Positions 29,470 through 41,751 of a stretch of 64,000 bases of DNA are shown piece after piece. Position 1 is the first letter of the stretch. Every line of letters starts with the position of its first letter. The stretch covers positions 59,139,577-59,203,576 of the forward strand of contig NC_035448.2 of the NCBI RefSeq assembly GCF_002127325.2. The letters are read 5' to 3'. Source of the stretch: Helianthus annuus (lineage: Eukaryota; Streptophyta; Magnoliopsida; Asterales; Asteraceae). Both the position numbers and the translations under genes were made by a program. The notes below the pieces were generated by a model. The model was not told the DNA's origin and did not search any database. It saw only the letters and a program-made list of their open reading frames with translations.

Positions 29470-30694
29470 TGATGTGTGCGTGGTGCTATATATTTTAGGT
29501 GTATATTTTAAGCCCTTTTACACTTTTTAGCCAAATTTTAAATTTATAAAACACGATATTTACTAACACTAAACACACATATGGGCAAGTGCACCCATCG
29601 TGGACGTAGTATAGTGTTGGTAAGATATCGAGGTCGTCCAAGGACACAAGAGCTTTTAGTACCGGTTTATCCTCAACGTCTAATCAAATCAAAAGTTAGA
29701 AAAAGGTTTTTAAACTAGAAAAATAAAACTAACTAAAATGCTGAAAAATAAAATAAAAGTAAAAACAGATAGACAAGATGAATCACTTGGATCCGACTTG
29801 TGTGTAGTGTAACCTTTGATTATTTCCGCACTTTTGCACTGTTTAAGAGATTATCTTAGTTATTGTAGTAGGCCCCTCTTTTGAAGGTGACGTTACCCTC
29901 AACCCGGTAGTTTGAGTCAGCAAGGATACAATCCTAAAGGGTCGGATTATTGAAAGATAATTAATTAAGTTATTAATGCATAGTGTGGTAGGCCCCTCTT
30001 TTGAAGGTGACGTTACCCTCGGCTAAGTAGTCTGAGTCAGCAGGGATACAGTCCTAAGTAGCCGGGTTAAAGTTTTAATAGTAGTTTAACTTATGAGGGG
30101 ATCAAAGAGTTTGGACCCCCGCCATCCAATGCCGGTGGGTATTGAAGGAGGTCCTACTAAATTTGACCCAGGTCCTTTGCAGGATCTATACACTGAACAA
30201 TGGCAAGACTCTTACCAAACCGTTCCCTTAACCCCCGACCAGGTGGCCAACATATCTCCATATAGATCGTGGAGATATGAATGGTGAAAATCTTTTATTT
30301 TATATAGACAGTAAAATAATGCCAAGACACCACGGACAAACGATAAGGAAGAATCACCTTCAACATAAAAACCTAGTTATTAAAGTCATTAATACATAAC
30401 CAAATAAAAAGTGCGAAAAGATTAAAAATAAAAAGTATTACACTAAACACTTGTCTTCACCAAGTGATGTAAGAGACTTAGGCAAAGATGGCCTTTGATT
30501 GTCAAGAACTCTTACGATCAATCTTGGATCCCGAGACGACTCACACACTCTATGATGGACAATGGATGATGGTGGTGGATGATGGTGTTGTGATGGTGGA
30601 AGGTGGTGGGTGAAGTGTGAGAGAGGTGGTGTGCCAAGGGATGAGTTGCAAGTGATCCAAGCACTCCTATTTATAGGCTGAACAGGAGCTCGGG
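29470..30694 (-). repeat. 5' LTR of the Athila-like element, first part
   Basis: Collinear with 23185 onward. It is interrupted at 30694 after GAGCTCGGG by chromovirus A, with TCGGG duplicated at 52306-52310. Confidence 0.93.
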
Positions 30695-33527
30695 TGTAAC
30701 ACCCCGTGTTACCGAATGTCAAAGTCAAAGTCAAAGTCAAGTTTGACTTCTTTGACTGTAATTAGTCTATTTTATGTTTTATTGTATTATGTGGAGTAAG
30801 TGTTGTTAATCAAAGAATCAAAGTAATCGAATGTTAATCGACGGGAAACGCTTTACGGCTGTGAATAGTAGGAAGTAACAATGCGATAAAGTTAATCAAT
30901 CAATAATCAAGCTAATCAAATCATTGAACTCGAAACTCGAATTATGCGAATTTGGTATTATAATACGTGTGTGTGTGTCTTACTTGTTACCTATGCGTGC
31001 TTACTTTATGTTATGAATGGTGATCAATCGAATCGAAACTCAAAACTCAATCGAACTCAATCGAAATCGAATTATGATGAATGGTAGCGAAAGGAGAGTG
31101 TGAAATATAGATGCTTGTATGTAGATATAGTGGTTGGGACTAAAAGAAATCTGAATAGGAAACTCTATCGTATTCGTATCGTCTTCAATCGAAATCGAAA
31201 TATCAGAAATCGTCGCACCGAATGCTCAAAGCAGGCTGTGGATCGATCAGGCTCCTAGCCGATCGAACAGCCCAGCCGATCGCACGGACTGTCCGATCGA
31301 GCAGGCTGTCCGATCGGGATGCCTGGCCGATCGACCAGCTCTTTCCTCTTTTGGAAGCCTATAAATAGGCCTGTCATTGTCATTCTTTCCACTTTTGGAA
31401 ACCTTCTGACCGACCAGCTCGTGTTCCTCACTATTTCTCAGATTTCTTTCGATCCCGGTAAGATTTCATCCTAAATCTTGTACGTTTTTGATCTATGCAC
31501 ACTCCTACACCTTTCTATCTTCCAAATCTTGAATTCTAACCGTGAAATCATCAAGATCTAAGTGTTCTAGGATGATGTCATCATGGTGTTCTTCAAGAAC
31601 TTCATGTTTTGGCCTCAATCCACCAAGAATCACTTGGATCTAGCCGATTTCCACATAAACAAACTAAGATCTATCACAGATCTGGACATTTACATGATGT
31701 GAAGGATTGAAAGAAAGATTTCCAACTTCCTTTCAACTATTTTACACTCAATGCCTTCAAACCGGTAGAAACGGAGCTTGAGCCAACTCACTAATCATTC
31801 TAATGGTTGTGTGGTTCAAGATTCGGATTCTATCTACGAGGTTCACCGATTTCGGGTTAAACGTTAAACTACCGTTCTGAACCGTTCACCGGCCGAACTT
31901 GGGTGATTCCTGTCCGAGCAGGGGAAACAAGTAAGAACGAAGGCGCCATGGTTCAGCTCGTTGTCAAAATACCTTGATATAACGTCAAACAATCAGAACA
32001 GCCAAGTGTTAGACAAACAGGCCAACCAGGTCAGGATGCTTACCGATCGAACAGGCTATTCGAACGAACAGCCCAACTGATCGGACATATCAGCCGATCG
32101 GCTAGCACATGGTCCCACACTTTGACAATTTCATGAAGTCTAGTATTGAACGAAGTGCTGTTCGATCAAACTACGGTTTGGGTTGAATTACTCTTCGGAT
32201 CATGAGATACTATGCTTCAACACTTAATCGATTTTCAACTTGTTCGATGTATTGGAGTGCCACCCGATCGAACATGTTGTCCGATCAGGTGACATCCTAC
32301 TGAGGACTTACTACTGAAGTGTCTAATCGATCGGTTAAGCCGACCGATCGAACAGATCGTTCGATCGATCGACCTGAAGAGTAGGAACACTTTAATGTTC
32401 TCAAATACTACAACGAAAACTTCAAAAGGACAAGCCATCATGCACAAACACATCTTACTCAAAGGAAGAAACAATCCACTCGAACAGTCCAACCGATCGA
32501 GCCTACCGGCCGATCGAACAGGCTGCCCGAACGGGCTGACCTACCGATCGAGCCTACCGGCTAATCGAACAGGCTGTCCGAACGGACTGTCTAACCGAAC
32601 GAACAACCCGTTCGATCGACCAGGCTGTTCGACCCATCATCACTTGTTTCCATTTAACGCGTCACTCATCGTTATACTATCAAACTATTCAGGCTAACCC
32701 TACTCTCAAGCGCTCCCTTCAATCCATCAATCAATCGCTGTGAGTATACTCGAACCCTTTTTGCTTTAGCACTTTTGGGTGTTACATACGTTACTTATTG
32801 AAAATCACAAACGAACACACTACTCAATTATTTAAACGCTAACCGATCTGCATGTATTACGTGACTAAATGAATGCTTGTTGTTATGTTTACACGTGGAA
32901 TGCTGTCTACCTGCCTTAACGACATAGTACTATAGTTTGGACTCAGCACCCGTTCACACGGGGGTTGTTAAGGACAATTACTTGCATGGATTACGGTAGT
33001 AATCATGTATTGCGAACTGTCTCGGACAGTCAACCCGCAGTCATTGGTATCGATAGCTCCAGGTCGATAATTAACATGCTTCGTTTTCCTCTGTGTACGT
33101 GCTGGTTATGCGTAAACTATTTCGAACTCTATATGCTATTATCAAACTTGTATGCTCACCTTTACATTTTATGTATTGACATTATTTTAACGTATGTGGC
33201 AGGCAATTAGGATGCTTATCTGCTAGGAAGGCGAGCTTAGAATAAGCGTCTAGAGCATAGTTATCTGTAGATCTTGTAGATCGAGTCTCTAGAAGCATTT
33301 AAACAATTTTTATATTTAAATCTGAGTTGTCGGAACAGATTAGTTGACTTGATGTTATCTGTAATAATGGCGCGTAAAACAAAAAGATACGCTGATGGGG
33401 GACGGGCATACTATGTGTAATGTGTTTCCTATTTGAGGTACGGTATGAGACGTATTATATAAATTGAATAGTGATAATAATTGTTATGCCATGCCACGAT
33501 GATTCCGCCATCGGTTGGGGTGTGACA
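30695..33527 (+). repeat. 5' LTR of chromovirus A
   Basis: 2,833 bp. TATAAATAGG is at 31360-31369. A cluster of CGATCG-containing words lies directly upstream (31228-31340). Further CGATCG/AACAGGCTGTCCGA words fill 32040-32640. Small hairpins near the 3' end include ACTGTC-TCG-GACAGT (33016-33030). Confidence 0.93.
31228..32640. repeat. CGATCG-rich word clusters in LTR A
   Basis: Two clusters (31228-31340 and 32040-32640) are built from CCGATCG(A/G), AACAGGCTGTCCGA and ACCGATCGAGCC. Because CGATCG is palindromic, the words can be read on both strands. The same clusters recur in the other LTR (50050-50150, 50820-51430). No protein is encoded. Confidence 0.8.
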
Positions 33528-33530
33528 GAT

Positions 33531-33543
33531 TGGTATCAGAGCC
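33531..33543 (+). other. Primer binding site of chromovirus A
   Basis: TGGTATCAGAGCC three bases after the LTR end, complementary to initiator tRNA-Met. Confidence 0.95.
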
Positions 33544-34656
33544 ATAACTATAGGGAATTAGGCTAGACACGACCTAGTCCGGGTCGCTGTCTTAGAGACC
33601 TAGACTATAGTTAGGAACCAACAGACCAAGCTTATGTGTTGTATCCTGCATCTCTTCGCTATCACTGCACTCGAATTTTCAAATAGAATCAAGCGATTTA
33701 GTCAGGATTAGGTGTGAGAACCGCAAACTCTCGACTAAATTGCTTGGTCAATGCTGATTTCATCAATTTATCAATGATTTCCTCATTATTTTCAATAACG
33801 AACGAGGAGAATTATACCAAATCAGGAGTAAAATCCATATTTTGATGAATAATCTCCTCAATTTTTCTAAAACAAGGAAGAAGTTGCTAAGCTAGGGGTG
33901 AAACCCTAACCTTGACAACTTGTTCCGGATTTTTATTTATCTCACCAAAGCCTCGACGGACTCCAACGACCTGAACTCACAAGTATGACCTAGGGAATAC
34001 GTGTTGAATGCCCAAGAATCGAGGTAGCAACGCGAGCCCGAAAGTCAAAAAGTAACGACAAGTCCACTGCGAATAGTCGAAACGCTTTGGGTAGTCGATG
34101 TCTAGTAGCCACAGACAATCTATCCCTCGATTTTATGTGTTTCAATTCTGAACTCGCAACTGCCAACTCTGATAACTCGTTGATTTTACGTGCTTTAAGT
34201 GTGCTTGTCTGTTTACGTGTTTTAATTTCTCGATTTTTGCTATCACTTCGATCGACACACATGACTCGTATTGCTATCCTATCTCAAGACACTAGCAAGT
34301 CGCTGCAGTTTTAGACGATATTATGCTATGATACGCAATTATACTATACTACTCGACACGCTATACGACTATACGATACTACTCGATATACTAAGCGAAC
34401 GACACGCGAACTTGGAAGGATAGGTTTCTGTATTCTGACTGCATCTGTGACTAAATGCGTAGGTGTTTATGTGTTTATGTGCTTCTGTGCTCTATGTGCT
34501 TCTATGCTTCTGTGATTACGTGAATCTATGATTTTGTGCCTATGTGTTTATGTGATTCATGCCTTATCGTGTCCCTAAGCTTTAGTAAGTAGTAGACGTG
34601 TGAGGTGAGATTCGATTTGTCGTGTCTGAGACCCACGGCAATGTCTGTTGCAGACC
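33544..34656 (+). other. Leader of chromovirus A
   Basis: About 1.1 kb with no convincing ORF. 34430-34570 is a run of TATGTG[CT]TT / GTGATT words. It carries the gag start at its end. Confidence 0.6.
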
Positions 34657-35552
34657 ATGTCGTCATCTGGACATCGAACCCCTCTTACCCGCCAAGAAAA
34701 GAGAGACAAGCATCTCGCTGCTATCATCTCCAAGCAAGTGGCAAAAGCTGTGAGCGAGGTGTATGAAAACGTCAGCAAATCGTCTGAGGAATCGCGAACC
34801 GATGTTCCTAAAGATGCTAACAAGACCGTTTTCAGCTTCAAACAGTTTAAGGCATGCGGACCAAAAGAGTTTACCGGATAAGATGGCCCTACCGCCATGT
34901 TTCAATGGTTTGATTCGGTTGAAGTCACTCTGCGCCAAAGCGGTTGTCCTGAAAATCTCCGTACCCTAAATGCAACCGGCGTTTTCCAGTCCCGAGCTTT
35001 AGACTGGTGGACGGCCGAACGAAACAAACGCGGGAACGATGCAGCTTATGAGCTGACTTGGGAAGAGCTGAAGGCCATTATGATGGACGAGTTCTACCCT
35101 CCCCATGAACGCCAAAAGCTGGAGGACGAGTTTTGGAACATCAAGCAGAAGGACGGAGACAACGCTGCTTTAACTGCTTGCTTCAAGCAGCTTAGCATTA
35201 TCTGTCCGATCAAGTCAAGACGCCAGACATGGCCATCAAGAAGTACATTCGAGCTCTACCCGATTGTGTTGCCGACTTTGTTCACGCCGCCAAGACATCA
35301 TCAATTGAGGAGACTTACTTGCTTGCCGCCGAGATCAATGACAAGCGGGTAAAATCTGGTTTCTGGGATAAGCCATCCAAGTCTCTGCATCAAGTTACCA
35401 CTACAGCAACCGCCGACTCCACTGCTCAGCCATCCAAGGCATCACGCCGAAAGAAGAAGCACAACAACAGCTCCAGCAACAAGAACTGTGCTGTCACAAC
35501 AACTGCTGCCCCTCTGCAAGCCGTACAGGCCCAGCAGCAGTCTCATCACTGA
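34657..35552 (+). pseudogene. Chromovirus A gag, broken
   Basis: It starts MSSSGHRTPLTRQEKRDKHL. An in-frame TAA at 34879 follows EFTG. The capsid core continues AMFQWFDSVEVTLRQSGCPE, SRALDWWTAERNKRG and FYPPHERQKLEDEFWNIKQ. A frameshift near 35205 leads to MAIKKYIRALPDCVADFVHA. A TGA at about 35550 then separates this part from the zinc-knuckle frame. It is a Retrotrans_gag-type protein that no longer makes full-length product. Confidence 0.85.
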
Positions 35553-35561
35553 CCAACTCCA

Positions 35562-37724
35562 ATGACTAATGCACCGCCAGCAAAGCGTGCTTACACAGGT
35601 CCCCACCCGCTCTGCCCGACATGCTCATATCATCATCCGGTGGGAATCGCCAGTCGTTTCTGCGCTCACTGCAAACTCTACAGTCATTTCAATGCGAACT
35701 GTTGCTATGGTCCTCGTCAAGCCCCAGTTCAAGCCGCCGCTCATCAAGCTCTACTCCCAGCCCCTCAAGGCCAACCCGCAGCTCCAGCACCCGCGGTCAA
35801 TGCTCGAGTATGCTTTGCATGTGGTGATCCTAACCATTTTGCAAACATGTGCCCAAACAGGATGGTAAAACAAGAACCCCAGCAGCAGCAGCAGCCTCAA
35901 CAGCAGCAACAAGCAGCCCGTGCCAGAACTTTCAATATCAATGCTCGTCAAGCCCAGGCTGACAACAACGTGGTTAATGGTACGTTCCTTGTGAATGGTA
36001 TTTATGCATCATGTTTGTTTGATACTGGAGCCGATAACTGCTTTGTGTCGTTTGAATTCGAGAAGCTCCTTAGTCGTAAGCGCTCTTATCTCCCCTCGTC
36101 ATTCAAAGTCGAAGTCGCTACTAGAAGAACTATCGCCGTTAATTCTGTTCTCCGTGATTGTACCCTCGAGCTCAACAATCACATCTTCCCTATCGACCTT
36201 ATTCCAATGCAGCTCGAAAGCTTTGATATCATAGTAGGCATGGACTTCCTTCGCGAAAACCATGCTGAAGTTGTGTGCTTTGATAAAATGATTCGATTCT
36301 CACTCGCGAATGGTGATCTACTATGTGTATACGGTGAAACAGCTTCGAAAGGTCTCAAGCTCATGTCATGCATCCAAGCTAGCAAGTATCTCCGCAAGGA
36401 ATACAGAGCTTTCTTGGCCAACATTGTAGTAGCGGAGAAGGAAAAGAAAAGGAAGGCCAAAGTCGAAGACGTTCCAGTGGTTCATGAATTTCCTCAGGTG
36501 TTCCCTGATGACCTTCCCGGATTACCGCCAAGTCGTGATATCGACTTTCGTATCGACCTGATTCCTGGAGCTAATCCTGTAGCCAAAGCCCCTTATCGAC
36601 TCGCGCCATCCGAAATGCGGGAACTTTCGAACCAACTCCAGGAATTACTTGAAAAAGGCTTTATTCGCCCGAGCACTTCTCCTTGGGGCGCACCAGTCCT
36701 TTTCGTTAAAAAGAAGGATGGGTCGTTCAGGATGTGCATCGACTATCGGGAGTTGAATAAGTTAACCATCAAGAACCGTTACCCTTTGCCTCGAATCGAT
36801 GACTTATTTGACGAGCTGCAAGGTGCCAAGTGTTTCTCGAAGATCGATTTATGTTCAGGTTATCATCAATTGCGCATTCAAGAGGAAGACATACCTAAAA
36901 CCGCTTTTCGAACTCGATACGGCCATTATGAATTCGTTGTTATGCCTTTTGGTTTAACTAACGCACCCGCGGTTTTCATGGATCTGATGAATCGCGTGTG
37001 TAAGCCATTTCTAGACCGTTTCGTCATCGTGTTCATCGACGATCTCTTGATCTATTCTAAGTCGAAAACCGAACACGCGCAACATCTACGTTTGGTTCTC
37101 GAGCTACTCCAGGGGAATCAACTCTACGCCAAGTTCTCCAAGTGCGAATTCTGGCTGGAGGAGGTTCAATTTCTGGGTCACATTGTTAATAGTCAAGGTA
37201 TTCATGTCGATCCCGCGAAGATTGAAGCAGTTAAGAGCTGGATTATGCCCAAGAACCCGTCCGAAGTTCGTTCTTTTCTCGGACTAGCGGGCTATTATCG
37301 TCGATTTATCGAAGGATTCTCTAAGATCGTTGTGCCGCTTACCGCCCTTACTCATAAAGACAAGCCTTTTGTTTGGGGAACCAAACAAGAGTCTGCTTTC
37401 CAAACCCTCAAGCATATGCATTGCAATGCTCCTATTCTCACGTTGCCCGATGGAAACAACGATTTCATTGTCTATTGTGATGCTTCCAACCTTGGTCTTG
37501 GCTGTGTCCTCCTGCAACGGGACAAGGTTATAGCTTACGCATATCGTCAGCTCAAAATCCACGAGAAGAAATATACAACCCATGATCTCGAGCTAGCCGC
37601 AGTTGTTTTTGCATTGAAGATTTGGCGACACTACCTGTATGGTACCAAGTGTACGATCTTCACCGATCACAGGAGTTTACAACACATCTTTAATCAGAAA
37701 GAACTTAACATGCGTCAACGCTGA
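35562..37724 (+). pseudogene. Chromovirus A pol first part: zinc knuckle, protease, RT, RNase H
   Basis: The frame is open for 720 codons. A CCHC knuckle lies at Cys84, Cys87, His92, Cys97 ([14 protein letters not shown]). A Gln run follows. The protease motif is LFDTGAD (Asp154-Gly156) with IIVGMDFL. The RT has [20 protein letters not shown] and active site FIDD at 491-494. RNase H reads [11 protein letters not shown] and [10 protein letters not shown]. The frame ends at a TGA after MRQR; the next codons [20 protein letters not shown] continue in the same frame. The stop therefore replaces one residue, probably a CGA Arg codon. RT and RNase H residues I can check are intact. Confidence 0.92.
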
Positions 37725-38410
37725 TGGGTAGAACTTCTTAACGATTACGACTGTGAGATTCGTTATCACCCAGGCAAGGCAAATGTTGTTGCCGACGCGC
37801 TCAGCAGACGGAGTTATTTGCTCAGTATTCGCAATACCCAAGCCCAGCATTATCTCGAAACCCTCATCCGTGAAGCCCAACATGCTTGTTTTAATGAACG
37901 CACTTTGAAGAAAGAGAGGATCTATCACGATGGAGCTCAGCTGGTAAGCAAAGCAAATGGGATCTTCTATTATCTGGACCGAATCTGGATCCCTAAGCGG
38001 ACCGAATTGCGAAAGATTATAATGGATGAAGCCCACAAATCCTGGTATTCTATTCATCCCGGTGCCGATAAAATGTACCAGGACCTTCGCTACAAGTACT
38101 GGTGGCCGGGCATGAAACGGGATATCGCTCTTTATGTTGGAAGTTGCCTGACCTATGCGAGAGTTAAGGCTGAACATCAACGACCTTCTGGCTTACTCGA
38201 ACAACCTCCAATCCCCATATGGAAGTGGGAGATATAGCTATGGATTTCATAACCAAACTTCCGCCCACGCCATCAGGTCACGACAGCATTTGGGTGATAG
38301 TTGATCGTCTGACAAAATCCGCCCACTTTTTGCCAATACGGGAAGACTACAAGGTAGAACGACTAGCCCGAATCTACACCGACGAGATCATTTGTAATCA
38401 TGGTATGCCT
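37725..38410 (+). pseudogene. Chromovirus A integrase, N-terminal piece
   Basis: In frame with RT after the TGA. It reads [15 protein letters not shown], then the integrase zinc region [20 protein letters not shown] with YKYWWPGMK. The second Cys of the HHCC site is Tyr (CLTYARVK). A one-base deletion after WKWE shifts the frame into [20 protein letters not shown]. The coding is cut after NHGMP by chromovirus B. Confidence 0.9.
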
Positions 38411-38874
38411 TGTCACACCCCCAAAATCCACCTGCGGAGTATCACCGCTTGGGAGCGTGACTGGCCAGGATCAAGCCACCAATCATATAGAACAATATTT
38501 ATAGTAAAAGTAATTGCCATTAAACCAAACCAAATCCATATGAAAGGTGTTCCAAAACATAAGTAAGTTATCGTTGTTTAGCGGAAGCGTATAATTAAAA
38601 CCCAACACAATAAAGTATCAAATGTCGTAAGTGTTTAACAAGACAATCACGATCCAAGCCCACAACGACCAGCTCCTCCCTGTGCAAGCTCCATGTATCT
38701 AACGACCTGCAAGGCATGTAACAGAGGATCAACAACTAGTTGAGCGAGTTCACAGAAAGTAAATGCGTAATAGTAAGTTCGTTTGTAACATGTGGCTCTA
38801 CTGGGCCGATAGTACGTTCTATTGGTGGGGGATTCCCATGTTGTATAACCACTAGACTATTCGTAATCATAAGT

Positions 38875-39172
38875 GTTCTTCACAACCGAGAACAGTAGTA
38901 CGTACAAGCTTTACGTAGGTTTACGTAAGTATCCTTCACAACCGAGGATAGTAGTAAGTATAAATACACGTAGGTTTTACGTGAGTATCCTTCACAACCG
39001 AGGATAGTAGTAAGTATAATTATACGTAGATTTTACGTAGGGGTCCTGCACAACCGAGGACAGTAAGAAGCATATGCATATGTGGGCTTTACGCATGTGT
39101 CCTGCACAACCGAGGACAGTAAGTAGTATAAGCATACGTAGGTTTACGTATGTGTCCTGCACAACCGAGGAC
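38875..39172 (-). repeat. Tandem hairpin array in LTR B (six units, 55-56 bp period)
   Basis: Hairpins are at 38875-38893, 38931-38949, 38987-39005, 39043-39061, 39099-39117 and 39154-39172. On the plus strand the loop is [TG]CACAACCG. The 5-bp stems are GTTCT/AGAAC (unit 1), ATCCT/AGGAT (units 2-3) and GTCCT/AGGAC (units 4-6). Stem changes are matched on both arms. The 37 bases between hairpins are also related and carry TACGTA words. The array lies in the transcribed part of the LTR. Confidence 0.92.
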
Positions 39173-39799
39173 GCTGGTATGGTAGTCTAGTGGTAGTGTC
39201 AGTATGAATCTATTCAATCTCATTCCTTCAATCCCAATTCCCGTGCCCTGGGAATCCCATGCCTTAGTAAGAGTGTGAACTCACCTTGGTTTGCTCGGTA
39301 TGTTATTGCTTCTAGGGTTTATTAAATGTCTAAGTCCGTTACACACGACCTAGGATACATTGCACATGATACGATGTGAGTGTTTGCATCAACTTAGGGT
39401 TTACAAATCCTTGATATTCAAGCAACTGTGTTTTGTGTGTTTATGGTGTACATGATGATATCACATAGAATGTTCACGCATGCAAGATCATACAGTTGCA
39501 TTCAGTATCATACGATCATATATAGAATCATACGTCACGTAAACAGTTAATCGTTTTCACGTAATTCACGCGTCGCGTCTTGAACTTCACAGTTTAGTCT
39601 AACGTGAATATTAACCTATTGGCCACCGTTAACATTCTTAACATATTAACATCGTTAATGAGCTTAACAATTTAACAGAGTTTGACTTTAATTTCATCAT
39701 TCATTCCTTAACAGATCAACATGCTTTTATCTTACAACTTGGCTTCAATTTAAATCACACACAAGTAGGACAAGGCCATACTCTTCTTAAAACTCAGAC

Positions 39800-40400
39800 A
39801 AGTGTTGGGGGGGGGGGGGGGCTTCCCCTGTTTAAAAGTCGGATCATGCAACAAGGGATTAAAACTCAGACAACAAAAGGTGTGGGGTTAAAAGTCGGAC
39901 CATGGGTTAGGGTTTGGGGGTTCAAAACTCGGACCAAAGGGGTATGGGGTTAAAAGTCGGACCCCCTTGTTCCCATGCCACAAATTCGGACCACACCCCA
40001 TGTTTAAAGGTCGGACTATGTGATGCACATAAAAGTCGGACATCATCCCCCTTGTAAAGCTCGGACCCTTGTTACTAGGGTTTAAACGTCGGACACTAGA
40101 TCTCATGAAATTCGGACCATATGTGATGTAAAACTCGGACCATTACATCTTATAAAACTCGGATATGATGTGTTATGTACAAACTCGAACATCAATGCCT
40201 ACATAACATCATAACATCCTCGGACACTATGCAATATAGTAAAAGTTCGGATCACATTAACTAGTTTAAAGATCGGACCGCATTCTCATTACTAAAGATC
40301 GGACCTCCAAAGCTTAACAAAAGTCGGACCACTTACAACTTCCAAAATTCAGACTATAGAGCATATGAAACTCAGACAATTACATTCATTCACAAACCTC
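39800..40400 (-). repeat. GTCCGA word cluster in LTR B
   Basis: About 25 copies of TC[GA]GAC, mostly within AAA[AG][CT]TCGGAC (plus strand), spaced 15-35 bases apart in irregular order. Two identical 72-codon frames across it in the two LTRs are by-products of the cluster. Confidence 0.85.
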
Positions 40401-41130
40401 AGACAAACATTCATTCACGCGTTCTCTGTGATTGCAGCAGTTACACTTTATACATACCACAGTTACGTACTATAATTCATACGATCTGGAAACCCTAATT
40501 CGTACATTACATGTCAGAAATCAATTCAACAATTAACATCATCATACAAACAGACGATTTCACGACCAATCATCATCATAGCACAATAATCAAGCATCAA
40601 TCAAAGCACAAAACCATCATATGAAAGCTAGGGTTTACAAGTCTCACAATAATCAAGAATTGATACAATCAGACTATCAATTAGGGTTTACAAGTATTAA
40701 ACAATTACCTTGAAGGATTCTAGAGAAAGAGAGGAATCAAAAGTGATGAATGTCTTGTGCCAATGATGGTGGTGATGATGATTGCTAGGGGATTAGAGAA
40801 TACAGTGCTTTGGTTTTTTTTGTGAAAATGATTAGTGAAAAGGGATTAGGGTTAAGTATCATATAAGTTTCACTAATCACTCTACACACCCTTAATTATT
40901 ACACTTTACACAAGCACACCATCTCACAACAATTTCACAGTTTCACCACTAAGTTTATGCATTTGGCAAGTCTTTCACAATTAACACATAACCATGTATA
41001 ATCACATAATACCGTTCATTGTATTAAAACGTATACAATTCCATAGCAACTAATTGTGCAAACACAACTAAACAATAAATGAACGTGCAATAACTGCGAA
41101 ATAGAAATCTTGGAAATTCGATTTGTCACA

Positions 41131-41268
41131 TTATCCCCAACTTAAAAGAAATTTCGTCCCGAAATTTAGCATGCGGTTACTGAGGAAGCTAGGTAAGTTA
41201 TATCGTTTACTGGTTTTCCTGGGGTGTCACATCATCCCCCCGTTGATTTGGAATTTCGTCCCGAAATT
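41131..41268 (-). other. Duplicated 3' end signal of chromovirus B
   Basis: AATTTCGTCCCGAAATT occurs at 41150-41166 and again at 41252-41268. Each is followed, in minus-strand sense, by a purine tract (AAGTTGGGGATAA; AACGGGGGGATGA) and TGTGACA. The inner TGTGACA (41231-41225) is therefore a second LTR-start-like junction, about 95 bases before the real LTR. Confidence 0.8.
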
Positions 41269-41686
41269 CCGCAGTAGTAGCTGCAGTCTCAGTAGTGGTT
41301 GCATTGGTTCCGAATAACTGGGGGTAGTTTTCTGTCATCTGGTCTTCGCGTTCCCAGGTGTACTCTGGGCCACGTCGGGAGTTCCAACGAACTCGAACAA
41401 GAGGGATTCTCTTGCTTTTGAGGACCTTAACATCCTGGTCCGTGATTTCTACAGGTTCCTCGACGAAGTGCAACTGCTCGTCGATAGTGAGTTCCTTAAA
41501 AGGAACTATGAGGGTCTCATCTGACAGACACTTCTTCAGATTCGACACATGGAATACGTTGTGAACTGCACCGAGTTCAGCTGGTAGGTTTAGTCTGTAG
41601 GCTACTTTGCCTATTCCTTTCAGTGATTTCGAATGATCCAACCTACCGTGAATTGAGCTTGCCTCGTTTACCAAATCTAACCACAC
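41207..41686 (-). pseudogene. Chromovirus B integrase C-terminus with chromodomain
   Basis: It reads GKVAYRLNLPAELGAVHNVF, HVSNLKKCLSDE, then the chromodomain SKRIPLVRVRWNSRRGPEYT and WEREDQMTENYPQLF, ending TTAEFRDEIPNQRGDD. The aromatic and acidic pattern of the chromodomain fits the Tekay/Del type. FRDEI is encoded by the inner palindrome at 41252-41268. The first residues (before LKGIGKVAYR) are out of frame relative to the integrase. Confidence 0.88.
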
Positions 41687-41751
41687 CCTTCCAGGGTGAA
41701 ACTTTGAGTAAAACCCGGTCCCCGACCTGAAATTCCAATGGCTTCCTACGC

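Larger units (their letters stand above)
38411..41130 (-). repeat. 3' LTR of chromovirus B
   Basis: 2,720 bp. It contains a six-unit hairpin array (38875-39172), a G-run (about 39806), and about 25 GTCCGA-type words (39800-40400). Transcription is from right to left. Confidence 0.93.

Noticed and set aside
38875..39172. Regularly spaced repeats resembling a CRISPR array
   Set aside because: The spacers are themselves related to each other, there are no cas genes, the array is in a plant LTR and is duplicated with it.
39888..40106. A 72-codon frame found identically at 39888-40106 and 47296-47514
   Set aside because: The two copies are simply the two LTRs of chromovirus B. The frame lies in the GTCCGA word field and has no domain.
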